Origin: an uncultured Clostridia bacterium
Lineage (GTDB): Bacteria; Bacillota; Clostridia; Oscillospirales; Ruminococcaceae
Length of the DNA: 6,339 bases
NCBI GenBank assembly: GCA_947385505.1
Contig: CANDLP010000145.1
Span: 1-6,339, forward strand
Direction: 5' to 3'
Shown here: positions 1-5,947 of the stretch, piece by piece
How positions within the stretch are numbered: the first letter of the stretch is position 1
How the letters are laid out: each line of letters opens with the position of its first letter
The notes under the pieces: generated by a model
What the model saw: only the letters and a program-made list of their open reading frames with translations
Told to the model about the DNA's origin: nothing
Database searches by the model: none
Made by a program: the position numbers and the translations under genes

Positions 1-4
1 AAGT

Positions 5-37
5 ATTTGAATTGTGGATTTTATCCACAATTCAAAT
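5..37. repeat. Perfect 15-bp hairpin over the stop codon of the glycosylase gene
   Basis: Positions 5-19 and 23-37 are exact reverse complements around a 3-base loop, and the TAA stop (21-23) sits at the tip. The stem is A/T-rich, and no T run is seen in the few bases after it before the window ends. It could be the 3' end structure of the operon, a terminator whose tail lies outside the window, or the end of another repeat. The structure is certain; the role is not. Confidence 0.55.
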
Positions 38-569
38 GGTTATTAGTATAAGAATCATTTTTCACAATAAACCTCCACGGTTTGCCTGCCCATTCCTCCC
101 CCGCATAGTCTATACCTACCCTCGGCGCAGTCACAATCTCAAACCGTTTTCCGTCGTCCTCTATCCATATTTCATCATTATCGCATACGGACAGACCGTT
201 AAAGTGCTTGTCTACGCCGATAGCTTTGGTCAGCTTCGCGGGACCGTTAAGCTTCCCTTCACCCGCTCTCAGCAGAACCCCTTCCGGATGACCTTCCTCT
301 CCGGTTATAATATTCATAAGCCAATGCATACCGTAGCATAAGTATACATAAATTATACCCGCTTTTCCGTACAAAAGCTCGGTGCGGGGAGTCCTGCCCT
401 TTGAAGCGTGACAGGCTTTGTCTTCTTCTCCGCCGTAAGCTTCGGTCTCTGCTATTCTTACCCGTATAACCTCGCCGTCAGGCATTTTTCTTGCGATTAT
501 TTTTCCCGCCAGGTCTTTTGCCACTGTCAGTCTGTCTCTGTGAAAAAATTCGTAATCCAGTTTTTTCAT
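21..569 (-). CDS. 3-methyladenine DNA glycosylase, AAG/MPG family
   Basis: The 182-residue protein begins MKKLDYEFFHRDRLTVAKDL, like bacterial AAG-type glycosylases, and is about the usual length. The family core is clear: IAETEAYGGEEDKACHASKG (39-58), where Glu43 matches the catalytic glutamate and Tyr45 the base-flipping tyrosine of human AAG. It continues with YGKAGIIYVYLCYGMHWLMN (67-86) and EGVLLRA (96-102). The enzyme removes alkylated purines such as 3-methyladenine, and often hypoxanthine, to start base excision repair in the cytoplasm. It follows the GGDEF gene after 52 bases on the same strand and may share its transcript. No functional link to Rnf is evident. The last codons and the stop are part of a perfect hairpin. 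Gene symbol left blank because naming in this family varies. Confidence 0.93.
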   Translation of the reverse strand: MKKLDYEFFHRDRLTVAKDLAGKIIARKMPDGEVIRVRIAETEAYGGEEDKACHASKGRTPRTELLYGKAGIIYVYLCYGMHWLMNIITGEEGHPEGVLLRAGEGKLNGPAKLTKAIGVDKHFNGLSVCDNDEIWIEDDGKRFEIVTAPRVGIDYAGEEWAGKPWRFIVKNDSYTNNHLNCG

Positions 570-574
570 CGGTT

Positions 575-581
575 CCTCCTT
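575..581 (-). promoter_or_regulatory. Ribosome binding site of the DNA glycosylase gene
   Basis: AAGGAGG on the minus strand lies 5 bases before the ATG at 569. It decides this start over an in-frame ATG at 746, which would add 59 non-family residues and overlap the GGDEF gene. Confidence 0.85.
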
Positions 582-621
582 TTGGAGAACATATTCCGTA
601 TATCGGTTCTTTTCGATTCCG

Positions 622-1821
622 CTAATTTGCTCTGAACACATTTCCCATATATCCGACGCAGTTTTTTCCCCCGTTTTTGGCAAGAACAAGACTGTCCTCC
701 GCTTCCTTAAGCATAGCGGAATAATCCTTAAGTCCTCCCTCAACAATAGAAGAAACGCCTATGGTAACGGTCACGTTTTTTCCGTTTTCAAAAGGAAGCG
801 CCATTCTCTCAACGCTTTTTCTTATCTGTTCGGCAAAATAAATTAAATCATACTCGTTAGTATCCTGTACGATTATAACAAACTCATCGCCTCCGTATCT
901 GGAAATAATATCCGTTTTCGACTTGGCGACAATTCTGACACAGTTGCAGATATTGTAAAGACACTCATCGCTTTCCGTATCCGTGTAGATATGATTATAA
1001 CGTCTGAAATTATCTATATCGAAAAAAATCGCGGCGATATTTTTTGCGGCGCCGTCTTCCTTTATTTCATTAAGGCGCTTTATGAGCCCCTTTTTATTCA
1101 AAAGTCCGGTGGAAGAGTCTTTTTCGTTTATCTGCCTGCACCGTTCATTGGCGGTGTTCAGCTGTCGGTCGCTGATAAACAGACAGCAAAATGAGCTGTA
1201 AACCAACGATGAGATTATAAGATATGCCAAAGCCAGAGCAACGGAAATAACGTATATATCGGCGCTCGCCCCAAAAATTGCCCCCAAAGCCAGTATAACC
1301 GAAAGATACGGAATAATGAGCCACAGCTTTCTTTTTAAATCAAACAGCGGGAAAAGCGTCATTATAATCGGATAAAGGCAAAACCTGTAAGCGAACACAT
1401 TGATCGAAAAATCAGCGGCGGCAAGCAGCAGCGAGCCTAATGAAAACAAAGCCCAATAAACAAAAACGAGCCTTTCCGACCTTTTGATCCCGGCTCTTTT
1501 TCTATTGAGCTCACGATATATAAGAACGGCGCAGCACAAACCGCCTATCGCTGTTAAAAGCAAACCGATAAGAGAGAAAACCGACTCTCTTATCGTGCTC
1601 AAACTGATATTTAAAAGAATAATAACGGAAAAAAACGCCGAAACGACAGCGGCGAGGACGGAAAAAAACACCGCCCTTTTGCTGTTGACTTCACAAAGCT
1701 TTTGTCTTAAAAGGCTTTTGGATAAGGGATCCTCCGCTTCAAACTCCTTGATTTTTTCTCCGCTTAAATGCAGCGAGTAATCGGTTACTACGCTTTTAAA
1801 CAATTTTAATTTCTTAGACAA
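622..1821 (-). CDS. Membrane-bound GGDEF protein, probable diguanylate cyclase
   Basis: The 399-residue protein has a polar N-terminal stretch of about 50 residues, then about six hydrophobic helices (roughly 50-70, 82-102, 117-135, 141-160, 166-183, 189-214). A C-terminal GGDEF domain (about 235-395) follows. The active-site signature RYGGDEF is intact at 308-314. The metal-binding FFDID is at 266-270, Asn276 sits where the nucleotide-contacting Asn is expected, and the AKNGGKN tail lies at 381-387. The family predicts synthesis of c-di-GMP from two GTP at the inner face of the membrane. The product-inhibition site, RxxD in inhibited enzymes, reads SKTD at 301-304, so feedback through that site is doubtful. 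I recognise no named sensor domain in the membrane part. Spacing of 18 bases from rnfB with its own ribosome binding site indicates co-transcription. Confidence 0.93.
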   Translation of the reverse strand: MSKKLKLFKSVVTDYSLHLSGEKIKEFEAEDPLSKSLLRQKLCEVNSKRAVFFSVLAAVVSAFFSVIILLNISLSTIRESVFSLIGLLLTAIGGLCCAVLIYRELNRKRAGIKRSERLVFVYWALFSLGSLLLAAADFSINVFAYRFCLYPIIMTLFPLFDLKRKLWLIIPYLSVILALGAIFGASADIYVISVALALAYLIISSLVYSSFCCLFISDRQLNTANERCRQINEKDSSTGLLNKKGLIKRLNEIKEDGAAKNIAAIFFDIDNFRRYNHIYTDTESDECLYNICNCVRIVAKSKTDIISRYGGDEFVIIVQDTNEYDLIYFAEQIRKSVERMALPFENGKNVTVTIGVSSIVEGGLKDYSAMLKEAEDSLVLAKNGGKNCVGYMGNVFRAN

Positions 1822-1826
1822 TCAGG

Positions 1827-1833
1827 CTCCTCC
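1827..1833 (-). promoter_or_regulatory. Ribosome binding site that fixes a TTG start for the GGDEF gene
   Basis: GGAGGAG on the minus strand lies in the 18-base gap after the rnfB stop, 5-7 bases before TTG at 1819-1821. No ATG or GTG is near it, so TTG is the best start. The sequence after it reads MSKKLKLFKS. Confidence 0.8.
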
Positions 1834-1839
1834 GTTTGC

Positions 1840-2646
1840 TCAAGCTTGTTCGGCGCATTTTTCTAAAATTTCTATACACTTTACGGGGCAGGCCTGTGCG
1901 CAGATACCGCAGGAAACGCACTTGTTGTAATCAATTTCCGCGTGATTTGCGTTTATTACTATGGCTCCTTCGGGGCACTTTTTCGCGCAGATACCACAGG
2001 CGATACAGCCGTTTTTGCACACGGCGCGGGTTATTTTTCCCGTGTCCTGTGAGGAACATCTGACAGCCGCCGTGGAATATTTCTTTTTAAAGGAAATAAG
2101 ATGATTGGGGCAAGTCTTGATACATTTGCCGCAGGCTATGCACATAGCGGGGTTTATTACCGCTACCCCGTTCTGAATGCTTATTCCGCCGCTGTCGCAG
2201 GCGCTTACGCAGTCGCCGAAGCCGATACAGCCGAAAGAACAGCTTCCTTTTCCGTTATAGAACTTTTCGGCGGCGGCACAGCTTTTTGTACCTATATACT
2301 TATATTTATCCTCTGTTGCGGTATTGCAGCCGTTACAGTGAACATAAGCCACAACGGGTTCGGTCTCCTCAACCGCAACGCCCATAATGGCGCTGATCTT
2401 TTTGTTTACTTCAAGTCCGCCGGGGGAACACATATTGGGCTTCGCCTTTCCTTTGGCAATAGCTTCGGCATACGCTTCGCACCCCGCAAATCCACAGCCG
2501 CCGCAGTTTGCACCCGGCAGCGCCTCGGTTATTTTCTCCACGGTTTCATCTGTTTTAACATAAAACAGCTTTCCCGCAAGAGTTAATAAAGCGCCCGACA
2601 ACGCGCCTATTATAAGAAAAAACAATATTCTTAATGCAAATTCCAT
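1840..2646 (-). CDS. rnfB: RnfB, ferredoxin-type iron-sulfur subunit of the Rnf complex
   Basis: The 268-residue protein has an N-terminal membrane anchor (about 5-25) and a cytoplasmic chain of iron-sulfur sites. First comes the RnfB 4Fe-4S domain with ANCGGCGFAGCE (Cys48, Cys51, Cys56) and Cys73. Then follows a central group, CNGC (104, 107), Cys123 and CSFGCIGFGDCVSAC (136-150). Three ferredoxin-like motifs come after it: CIACGKCIKTCP (169-180), CIACGICAKKCP (214-225) and CVSCGICAQACP (243-254). The central group and the extra ferredoxin motifs are as in clostridial RnfB; proteobacterial RnfB is shorter. The protein is the likely entry point for electrons from reduced ferredoxin. It is last of the rnf genes, and its TGA stop is 18 bases before the TTG start of the GGDEF gene. 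Confidence 0.97.
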   Translation of the reverse strand: MEFALRILFFLIIGALSGALLTLAGKLFYVKTDETVEKITEALPGANCGGCGFAGCEAYAEAIAKGKAKPNMCSPGGLEVNKKISAIMGVAVEETEPVVAYVHCNGCNTATEDKYKYIGTKSCAAAEKFYNGKGSCSFGCIGFGDCVSACDSGGISIQNGVAVINPAMCIACGKCIKTCPNHLISFKKKYSTAAVRCSSQDTGKITRAVCKNGCIACGICAKKCPEGAIVINANHAEIDYNKCVSCGICAQACPVKCIEILEKCAEQA

Positions 2647-2657
2647 GTTACAGAAAA

Positions 2658-2663
2658 TCCTTT
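2658..2663 (-). promoter_or_regulatory. Ribosome binding site of rnfB
   Basis: AAAGGA on the minus strand lies 11 bases before the ATG at 2646 and just outside the fold-back element, so rnfB keeps its own translation signal. Confidence 0.65.
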
Positions 2664-2683
2664 CTCTTTGCCTGAAAAATTAT

Positions 2684-2847
2684 TTAGAACTTGTTCCAAT
2701 AGGAGAGGTGTGCGGATTTTCGAGCGAAATTTTTCGTAATCAAGGAAAAACTCCGCAGGAATATTATTATATTTCAAGGAGTTTTGACGCTGAGTGCGGA
2801 AAATTTCGCCGAAAAGACGTGCGCCTATCCTATTGGAACATGTTCTT
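2684..2847. mobile_element. MITE-like fold-back element between rnfA and rnfB
   Basis: The 199-base gap is largely one imperfect palindrome. The arms 2686-2714 and 2818-2846 are inverted repeats matching at 24 of 29 positions. Further in, 2717-2733 pairs with 2800-2815 (one bulged base) and 2747-2754 pairs with 2778-2785. This leaves an A/T-rich loop at about 2755-2777. There is no transposase and no credible gene. A 4-base TTAT flanks it on both sides (2680-2683 and 2846-2849), which could be a target duplication or chance. The right end lies in the rnfA stop codon. The layout fits a non-autonomous element of about 160 bp. As RNA it would form a long hairpin in the rnf transcript. Exact ends are uncertain by a few bases. 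Confidence 0.75.
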
Positions 2848-3451
2848 ATAAGGCTCCGAAAATATTATCAACGATACCGCCGAATCCAATAAAAGCCAGA
2901 GACACTATTGACGCCGCTATAAGGGTTATGGGGGTTCCCTGCATAGCCTTCGGCACGTTGCACCTTTCTATCCTTCCGCGAACCCCTGAAAAGATAAGCA
3001 TAACCAGAAGGAAGCCCAGACCTGCGCCCAGCGCGTTTACCAACGATTCGCCGAAGTTGTAGCCGTTGTCGATATTAAGGATAGTTACGCCAAGTACGGC
3101 GCAGTTGGTGGTAATAAGGGGGAGATACACGCCCAAAGCTTTATACAGAGGGGGCATATACTTTTTCATTGCCATTTCCACCAGCTGAACCAACAAAGCG
3201 ATTATAAGTATAAAAGCGACAGTTTGCATATACTCGATTTTCAGAGGTACCAGTACGCCGTGGTAAATGGGATATGTTGCGGCGGTGGCGAAAAGCATTA
3301 CAAAAGTAACGGCAATGCCCATACCCAAAGAACTGGAGGCCTTTTTGGAAACGCCTAAAAAGGGACATATGCCTAAGAATTTGCTTAAGACAAAGTTTTC
3401 GGTCAGTATTCCCGTTAAGAGGATTACGGCTATATTTTTAAAGATTTCCAT
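2846..3451 (-). CDS. rnfA: RnfA, membrane subunit of the Rnf complex
   Basis: The 201-residue polytopic membrane protein is of the RnfA/NqrE family and of normal length. Family signatures are ENFVLSKFLGICPFLGVSKK (18-37) and LPLITTNCAVLG (110-121). The two conserved membrane cysteines, Cys29 and Cys117, are present. With Cys25 and Cys108 of RnfE they are expected to hold the intramembrane iron-sulfur cluster of the complex. RnfA and RnfE are homologous to each other and are known in the family to lie in opposite orientations. The gene is separated from rnfE by a hairpin-rich block and from rnfB by a fold-back element whose end coincides with the rnfA TAA stop codon (2846-2848). The coding frame itself is intact up to a normal C-terminus. 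Confidence 0.97.
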   Translation of the reverse strand: MEIFKNIAVILLTGILTENFVLSKFLGICPFLGVSKKASSSLGMGIAVTFVMLFATAATYPIYHGVLVPLKIEYMQTVAFILIIALLVQLVEMAMKKYMPPLYKALGVYLPLITTNCAVLGVTILNIDNGYNFGESLVNALGAGLGFLLVMLIFSGVRGRIERCNVPKAMQGTPITLIAASIVSLAFIGFGGIVDNIFGAL

Positions 3452-3680
3452 TTAAAGTAACTGATCCTTTCGTGTTGATTGTTATGGGTGTTATGCAGCA
3501 GGCAGATGTAAACGTCCGAAGCGGCGGCTTCGCCTTGCTCCTTTGTGGTTTTTTACGCGGCTGATTTATAAGCTGCTTCCTACTGTTTTGCGGCGACATC
3601 GGGGCTTTGCCCCGAACCCTACTTCCTTTTTGGATCCCAAAAAGGAAGCGAAAAAAGAATCGCGCGGCTTCGCCGCTTTT
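3452..3680. repeat. Hairpin-rich intergenic insertion between rnfE and rnfA
   Basis: The 229 bases hold no credible gene but several separate palindromes. These are a GGCG/CGCC stem at 3523-3534, a 7-bp stem with TTT loop at 3599-3615, a perfect 12-bp stem with ATC loop at 3622-3648, and a 5-bp GCGGC/GCCGC stem at 3664-3676. The 11-mer GCGGCTTCGCC occurs twice, at 3524-3534 and 3664-3674. The block begins at the rnfE stop codon and ends about 70 bases before rnfA, leaving a plain leader with the rnfA ribosome binding site. The design of GC hairpin, AACCC linker and A/T-rich hairpin resembles interspersed palindromic repeats of Clostridia; that resemblance is from memory and untested. The outer boundaries are approximate. 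Confidence 0.7.
3465..3470 (-). promoter_or_regulatory. Ribosome binding site of rnfA
   Basis: AAAGGA on the minus strand lies 13 bases before the ATG at 3451. An in-frame TAA immediately precedes the ATG, so no longer start is possible. Confidence 0.6.
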
Positions 3681-3687
3681 TTATTTT
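3650..3687. terminator. Possible bidirectional intrinsic terminator after rnfE
   Basis: A 5-bp GC stem with a TTC loop (3664-3676) is followed on the plus strand directly by six T (3677-3682) and more T. On the minus strand it is followed, seven bases later, by six T (complement of 3651-3656). The plus-strand form is the better terminator, but no plus-strand gene reads into it. On the minus strand it would at most attenuate transcription from rnfE into rnfA. Function is uncertain because it forms part of the palindromic insertion. Confidence 0.4.
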
Positions 3688-4367
3688 TCTGTTTGCGCCG
3701 CTTCCGCCGTATCGCCTTCATCCTCGGCAAACTTACAGCTTCCTCTGTTCGGACAGCCCGAACAGCTTATATCCTTCGGCTTTCTTTTACTGATTTTCCC
3801 CACAATCGCAATAATTACCCCTAACGAGAAAAATCCCCCCGCCGGCAAAATAAATATTGTCATCGGCTCAATAAAATCAGGCAGCAGCTTTATCCCAAAC
3901 CAAGACCCGGAGCCCAATATCTCTCTGAACGACCCAACCGTCAGCAGCGACAGAGTAAATCCGATACCCATTCCCAATCCGTCCAATACCGAAGGGAGAG
4001 CTCTGTTCTTACAGGCAAACATCTCCGCTCTTCCCAAAATAATACAGTTTACCGTAATAAGGCTGAGAAACAGTCCGAGCGCATCGTAAAGGGAAGGTAT
4101 GTATTTTTGCAGAAGCATTCCCACCAAGGTTACAAATCCCGATATAATGACGATAAAGCTGGGAAGTCTCACCTGAGAAGGTATTACCTTTTTCAGCAAC
4201 GAAATGACCAGGTTGGAGCATACCAGTACAAACGTGGTTGCAAGACCCATTCCCAGCCCGTTTTCCGCCATTGTCGTGACCGCTAAGGTGGGGCACATTC
4301 CCAAAAGCATTACAAGGTTCGGGTTTTCCTTTAAAATACCCTTTGTAAATTCTTTTAAATAGCTCAT
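3681..4367 (-). CDS. rnfE: RnfE, membrane subunit of the Rnf complex, with cysteine-rich C-terminal tail
   Basis: The 228-residue polytopic membrane protein is an NqrD/RnfE family member starting MSYLKEFTKGILKENPNLVM. It carries the two conserved membrane cysteines: Cys25 in GMCPTLAVT and Cys108 in TVNCIILGRAE. In the homologous NQR/Rnf complexes these, together with those of RnfA, ligate an iron-sulfur centre in the middle of the membrane. A longer in-frame start 35 codons upstream would run back over the 70-base intergenic gap into rnfG and is not supported. After the last helix (about 171-191) comes a soluble tail of about 35 residues with a second cysteine motif, CSGCPNRGSC (Cys202, Cys205, Cys211), then an acidic end. 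The TAA stop abuts a hairpin-rich region that separates it from rnfA by 229 bases. Confidence 0.97.
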   Translation of the reverse strand: MSYLKEFTKGILKENPNLVMLLGMCPTLAVTTMAENGLGMGLATTFVLVCSNLVISLLKKVIPSQVRLPSFIVIISGFVTLVGMLLQKYIPSLYDALGLFLSLITVNCIILGRAEMFACKNRALPSVLDGLGMGIGFTLSLLTVGSFREILGSGSWFGIKLLPDFIEPMTIFILPAGGFFSLGVIIAIVGKISKRKPKDISCSGCPNRGSCKFAEDEGDTAEAAQTEK

Positions 4368-4380
4368 ATTTACCAATATT

Positions 4381-4386
4381 CCTTCC
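4381..4386 (-). promoter_or_regulatory. Ribosome binding site of rnfE
   Basis: GGAAGG on the minus strand precedes the ATG at 4367 with a rather long 13-base spacer. A TTG three codons upstream of the ATG would sit only about 4 bases from it, so the ATG is preferred. Confidence 0.5.
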
Positions 4387-4437
4387 GAAAGAGGTTGATG
4401 TTTAAAAATACAGCAAGGTAAAGTGCAAATAATAAAA

Positions 4438-4995
4438 TCAAACGCCCAAGCTTTTGTACGCCTCAAGGGCAATATTAACCGCCTCGGTAACGCCCTTAGA
4501 CGAACGGGTAGCGCCTGTAACCGCCTGTATCTCGTTATCGGCGGAGGGCGCTTTTTTCACTGCGGTAAGCGTTTCGCTTTTCCCCTTATACTGTTCCAAA
4601 AATCCGCCGTCCTGCACTTTAGTGCCAAGTCCGGGAGTTTCGCTTAAGGAAACCACGCTGACCGCCTTTACGCTTCCGTCCGTGTTCATTGCCACAAGCA
4701 TATCAAGACCGCCCTTGGCGTAACCGTTTGTGATTATCTCGAAGGCAACCGTGCCATCGGATTTCTTTATCATTTTCTCCACATTGTCGGGCTTTTCCAC
4801 GGCGTAGCCTTCCGCCTGCCAATCGGTAACTATTCTGAAATCTCCTTCGCCCATTGTCTCAATACAGGATTTCATAAGCTTGTCGGTAATTACGCCCGAT
4901 GTATCAACATAGGTAAAGGTATGGGTAACGGTAAGCAAAAGCGCAATCAAAGTGGTTATACAAGTGAGCACTATGGTGGGCTTAAATTTACTCAT
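4438..4995 (-). CDS. rnfG: RnfG, covalent-FMN subunit of the Rnf complex
   Basis: The 185-residue protein has one N-terminal membrane helix (about residues 7-30) followed by a soluble FMN-binding domain, expected on the outer face of the membrane. It has the family motif SETPGLGTK (118-126) and a canonical flavinylation motif TGAT at 160-163 in AVTGATRSSKGV, so Thr163 should carry phosphodiester-linked FMN. That linkage requires an ApbE-type flavin transferase, which is not in this window. The length is normal for a clostridial RnfG. The gene overlaps rnfD by 4 bases and is followed by a 70-base gap before rnfE. The protein relays electrons between RnfD and the other membrane subunits in the Rnf chain (family knowledge). 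Confidence 0.97.
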   Translation of the reverse strand: MSKFKPTIVLTCITTLIALLLTVTHTFTYVDTSGVITDKLMKSCIETMGEGDFRIVTDWQAEGYAVEKPDNVEKMIKKSDGTVAFEIITNGYAKGGLDMLVAMNTDGSVKAVSVVSLSETPGLGTKVQDGGFLEQYKGKSETLTAVKKAPSADNEIQAVTGATRSSKGVTEAVNIALEAYKSLGV

Positions 4996-5930
4996 GACTT
5001 TTTCGCCTCCTTTTTAGCGCCGAAGGGATGAGAAACCGTAAGCTTATCTATATACGGCGTGATAATATTCATTATAAGAATGGAATAAGAAACGCCTTCG
5101 GGCATCGAACCGTAGTTTCGTATAACAAAGGTAAGCAGTCCGCAGCCTACGGCAAATATCAGTTTTCCGTTGGTTCTTATGGGAGTGGTGGCATAATCGG
5201 TAGCCATAAAGAAAGCGCCCAATACAAGACCTCCCGACAGTATCTGACTTATCACATCAACGTGACTGCCGCCGGAAACCCATGTAAGCAATGCTACGGT
5301 GCCTATATAAGCAATTGGCACCACGGGGGTAATTATCCTTGTACAGATAAGGTAAATACCGCCTAAAATCAAAGCGGCGTTACAGCATTCGCCGATACAG
5401 CCCGATTTTGCGAAAAACAGATCGAAAAGCTCAACAGGTTCCTCCGAAACAAGAGGAGTAGCGGAGGAAACCGCGTCAGCTGACATTGTGTAATAAAAAG
5501 GCTTAACCCATGTGGTCATATAAGAAGAGAAGGACAGCATTAGCACTATTCTGGCAGTTATGGCGGGGTTTGCGAAATTCTGTCCGATTCCGCCGAAAAG
5601 CTGTTTTACCGCAACTATCGCCACAATGCTTCCTATTACAGCCATATAAAACGGCAAAGTGGGCGGAAGGTTAAAGGCAAGCAAAATACCGGTTACCACT
5701 GCCGACAGATCGCTGATGGTTCTGGGTCTTTTTGTTATTTTTTCAAATACCAGCTCCGCAAGCACACAGCAGGCGGAACAGATCACCACCATAAGCAGCG
5801 CCCTGAGTCCGTATATGTAAGCGGAAGCGATAACAGACGGCAAAAGAGCGATAATTACGTGCAGCATTACCTTTTGAGTGGTTATTTTGCTTTTTATATG
5901 CGGCGCGGGCTCAACAAGATAATTTGTCAT
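4992..5930 (-). CDS. rnfD: RnfD, covalent-FMN membrane subunit of the Rnf complex
   Basis: The 312-residue integral membrane protein belongs to the NqrB/RnfD family, and its length is normal for the family. The start is set at the ATG encoding MTNYLVEPAPHIKSK, the usual RnfD N-terminus; the longer frame would add 40 non-conserved residues overlapping rnfC. Several hydrophobic helices are visible (about 22-60, 76-110, 182-220, 230-245, 256-272). Conserved stretches include LFGGIGQNFANPA (111-123) and ATDYATTP (243-250). The flavinylation motif is SSAT at 155-158 within DAVSSATPL, so Thr158 is the predicted FMN attachment site. In the family RnfD passes electrons through the membrane part of the complex together with RnfG. 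Its TGA stop overlaps the rnfG start as ATGA, which suggests translational coupling. Confidence 0.97.
   Translation of the reverse strand: MTNYLVEPAPHIKSKITTQKVMLHVIIALLPSVIASAYIYGLRALLMVVICSACCVLAELVFEKITKRPRTISDLSAVVTGILLAFNLPPTLPFYMAVIGSIVAIVAVKQLFGGIGQNFANPAITARIVLMLSFSSYMTTWVKPFYYTMSADAVSSATPLVSEEPVELFDLFFAKSGCIGECCNAALILGGIYLICTRIITPVVPIAYIGTVALLTWVSGGSHVDVISQILSGGLVLGAFFMATDYATTPIRTNGKLIFAVGCGLLTFVIRNYGSMPEGVSYSILIMNIITPYIDKLTVSHPFGAKKEAKKS
5006..5012 (-). promoter_or_regulatory. Ribosome binding site of rnfG
   Basis: A strong AAGGAGG on the minus strand lies inside the 3' end of rnfD, 10 bases before the rnfG ATG at 4995. It supports this start and independent re-initiation at the ATGA overlap. 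Confidence 0.8.
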
Positions 5931-5941
5931 ATGTAAATTGA

Positions 5942-5947
5942 TCCTTT
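5942..5947 (-). promoter_or_regulatory. Ribosome binding site of rnfD
   Basis: On the minus strand AAAGGA lies 11 bases before the ATG at 5930. It supports this ATG rather than an in-frame ATG 40 codons upstream, at 6050, which lies inside rnfC. The same GAAAGGAT block with 11-13 base spacing precedes rnfA and rnfB. Confidence 0.65.

Noticed and set aside
570..746. N-terminal extension of the glycosylase by 59 residues
   Set aside because: It overlaps the GGDEF gene; a strong AAGGAGG lies 5 bases before the internal ATG.
2101..2586. Plus-strand frame of 161 codons
   Set aside because: It lies wholly antisense to rnfB, whose ferredoxin motifs prove the minus strand is the coding one.
2645..2851. 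Plus-strand open frame of 68 codons across the rnfA-rnfB gap
   Set aside because: It is a by-product of the fold-back element: its codons are the palindrome arms, it has no ribosome binding site, and it opposes the operon. Similar frames would recur wherever the repeat occurs.
3452..3520. Promoter for rnfA in its leader
   Set aside because: A TTTACA-like hexamer is present near 3507-3513 on the minus strand, but I find no convincing -10 element at the right distance.
3500..3680. CRISPR array or riboswitch in the rnfE-rnfA gap
   Set aside because: There is only one short direct repeat pair without regular spacers, and the hairpins are independent simple stems without a recognisable aptamer layout.
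3543..4089. Two long overlapping plus-strand frames across the hairpin block and rnfE
   Set aside because: They are antisense to rnfE and the repeats, without family motifs or ribosome binding sites.
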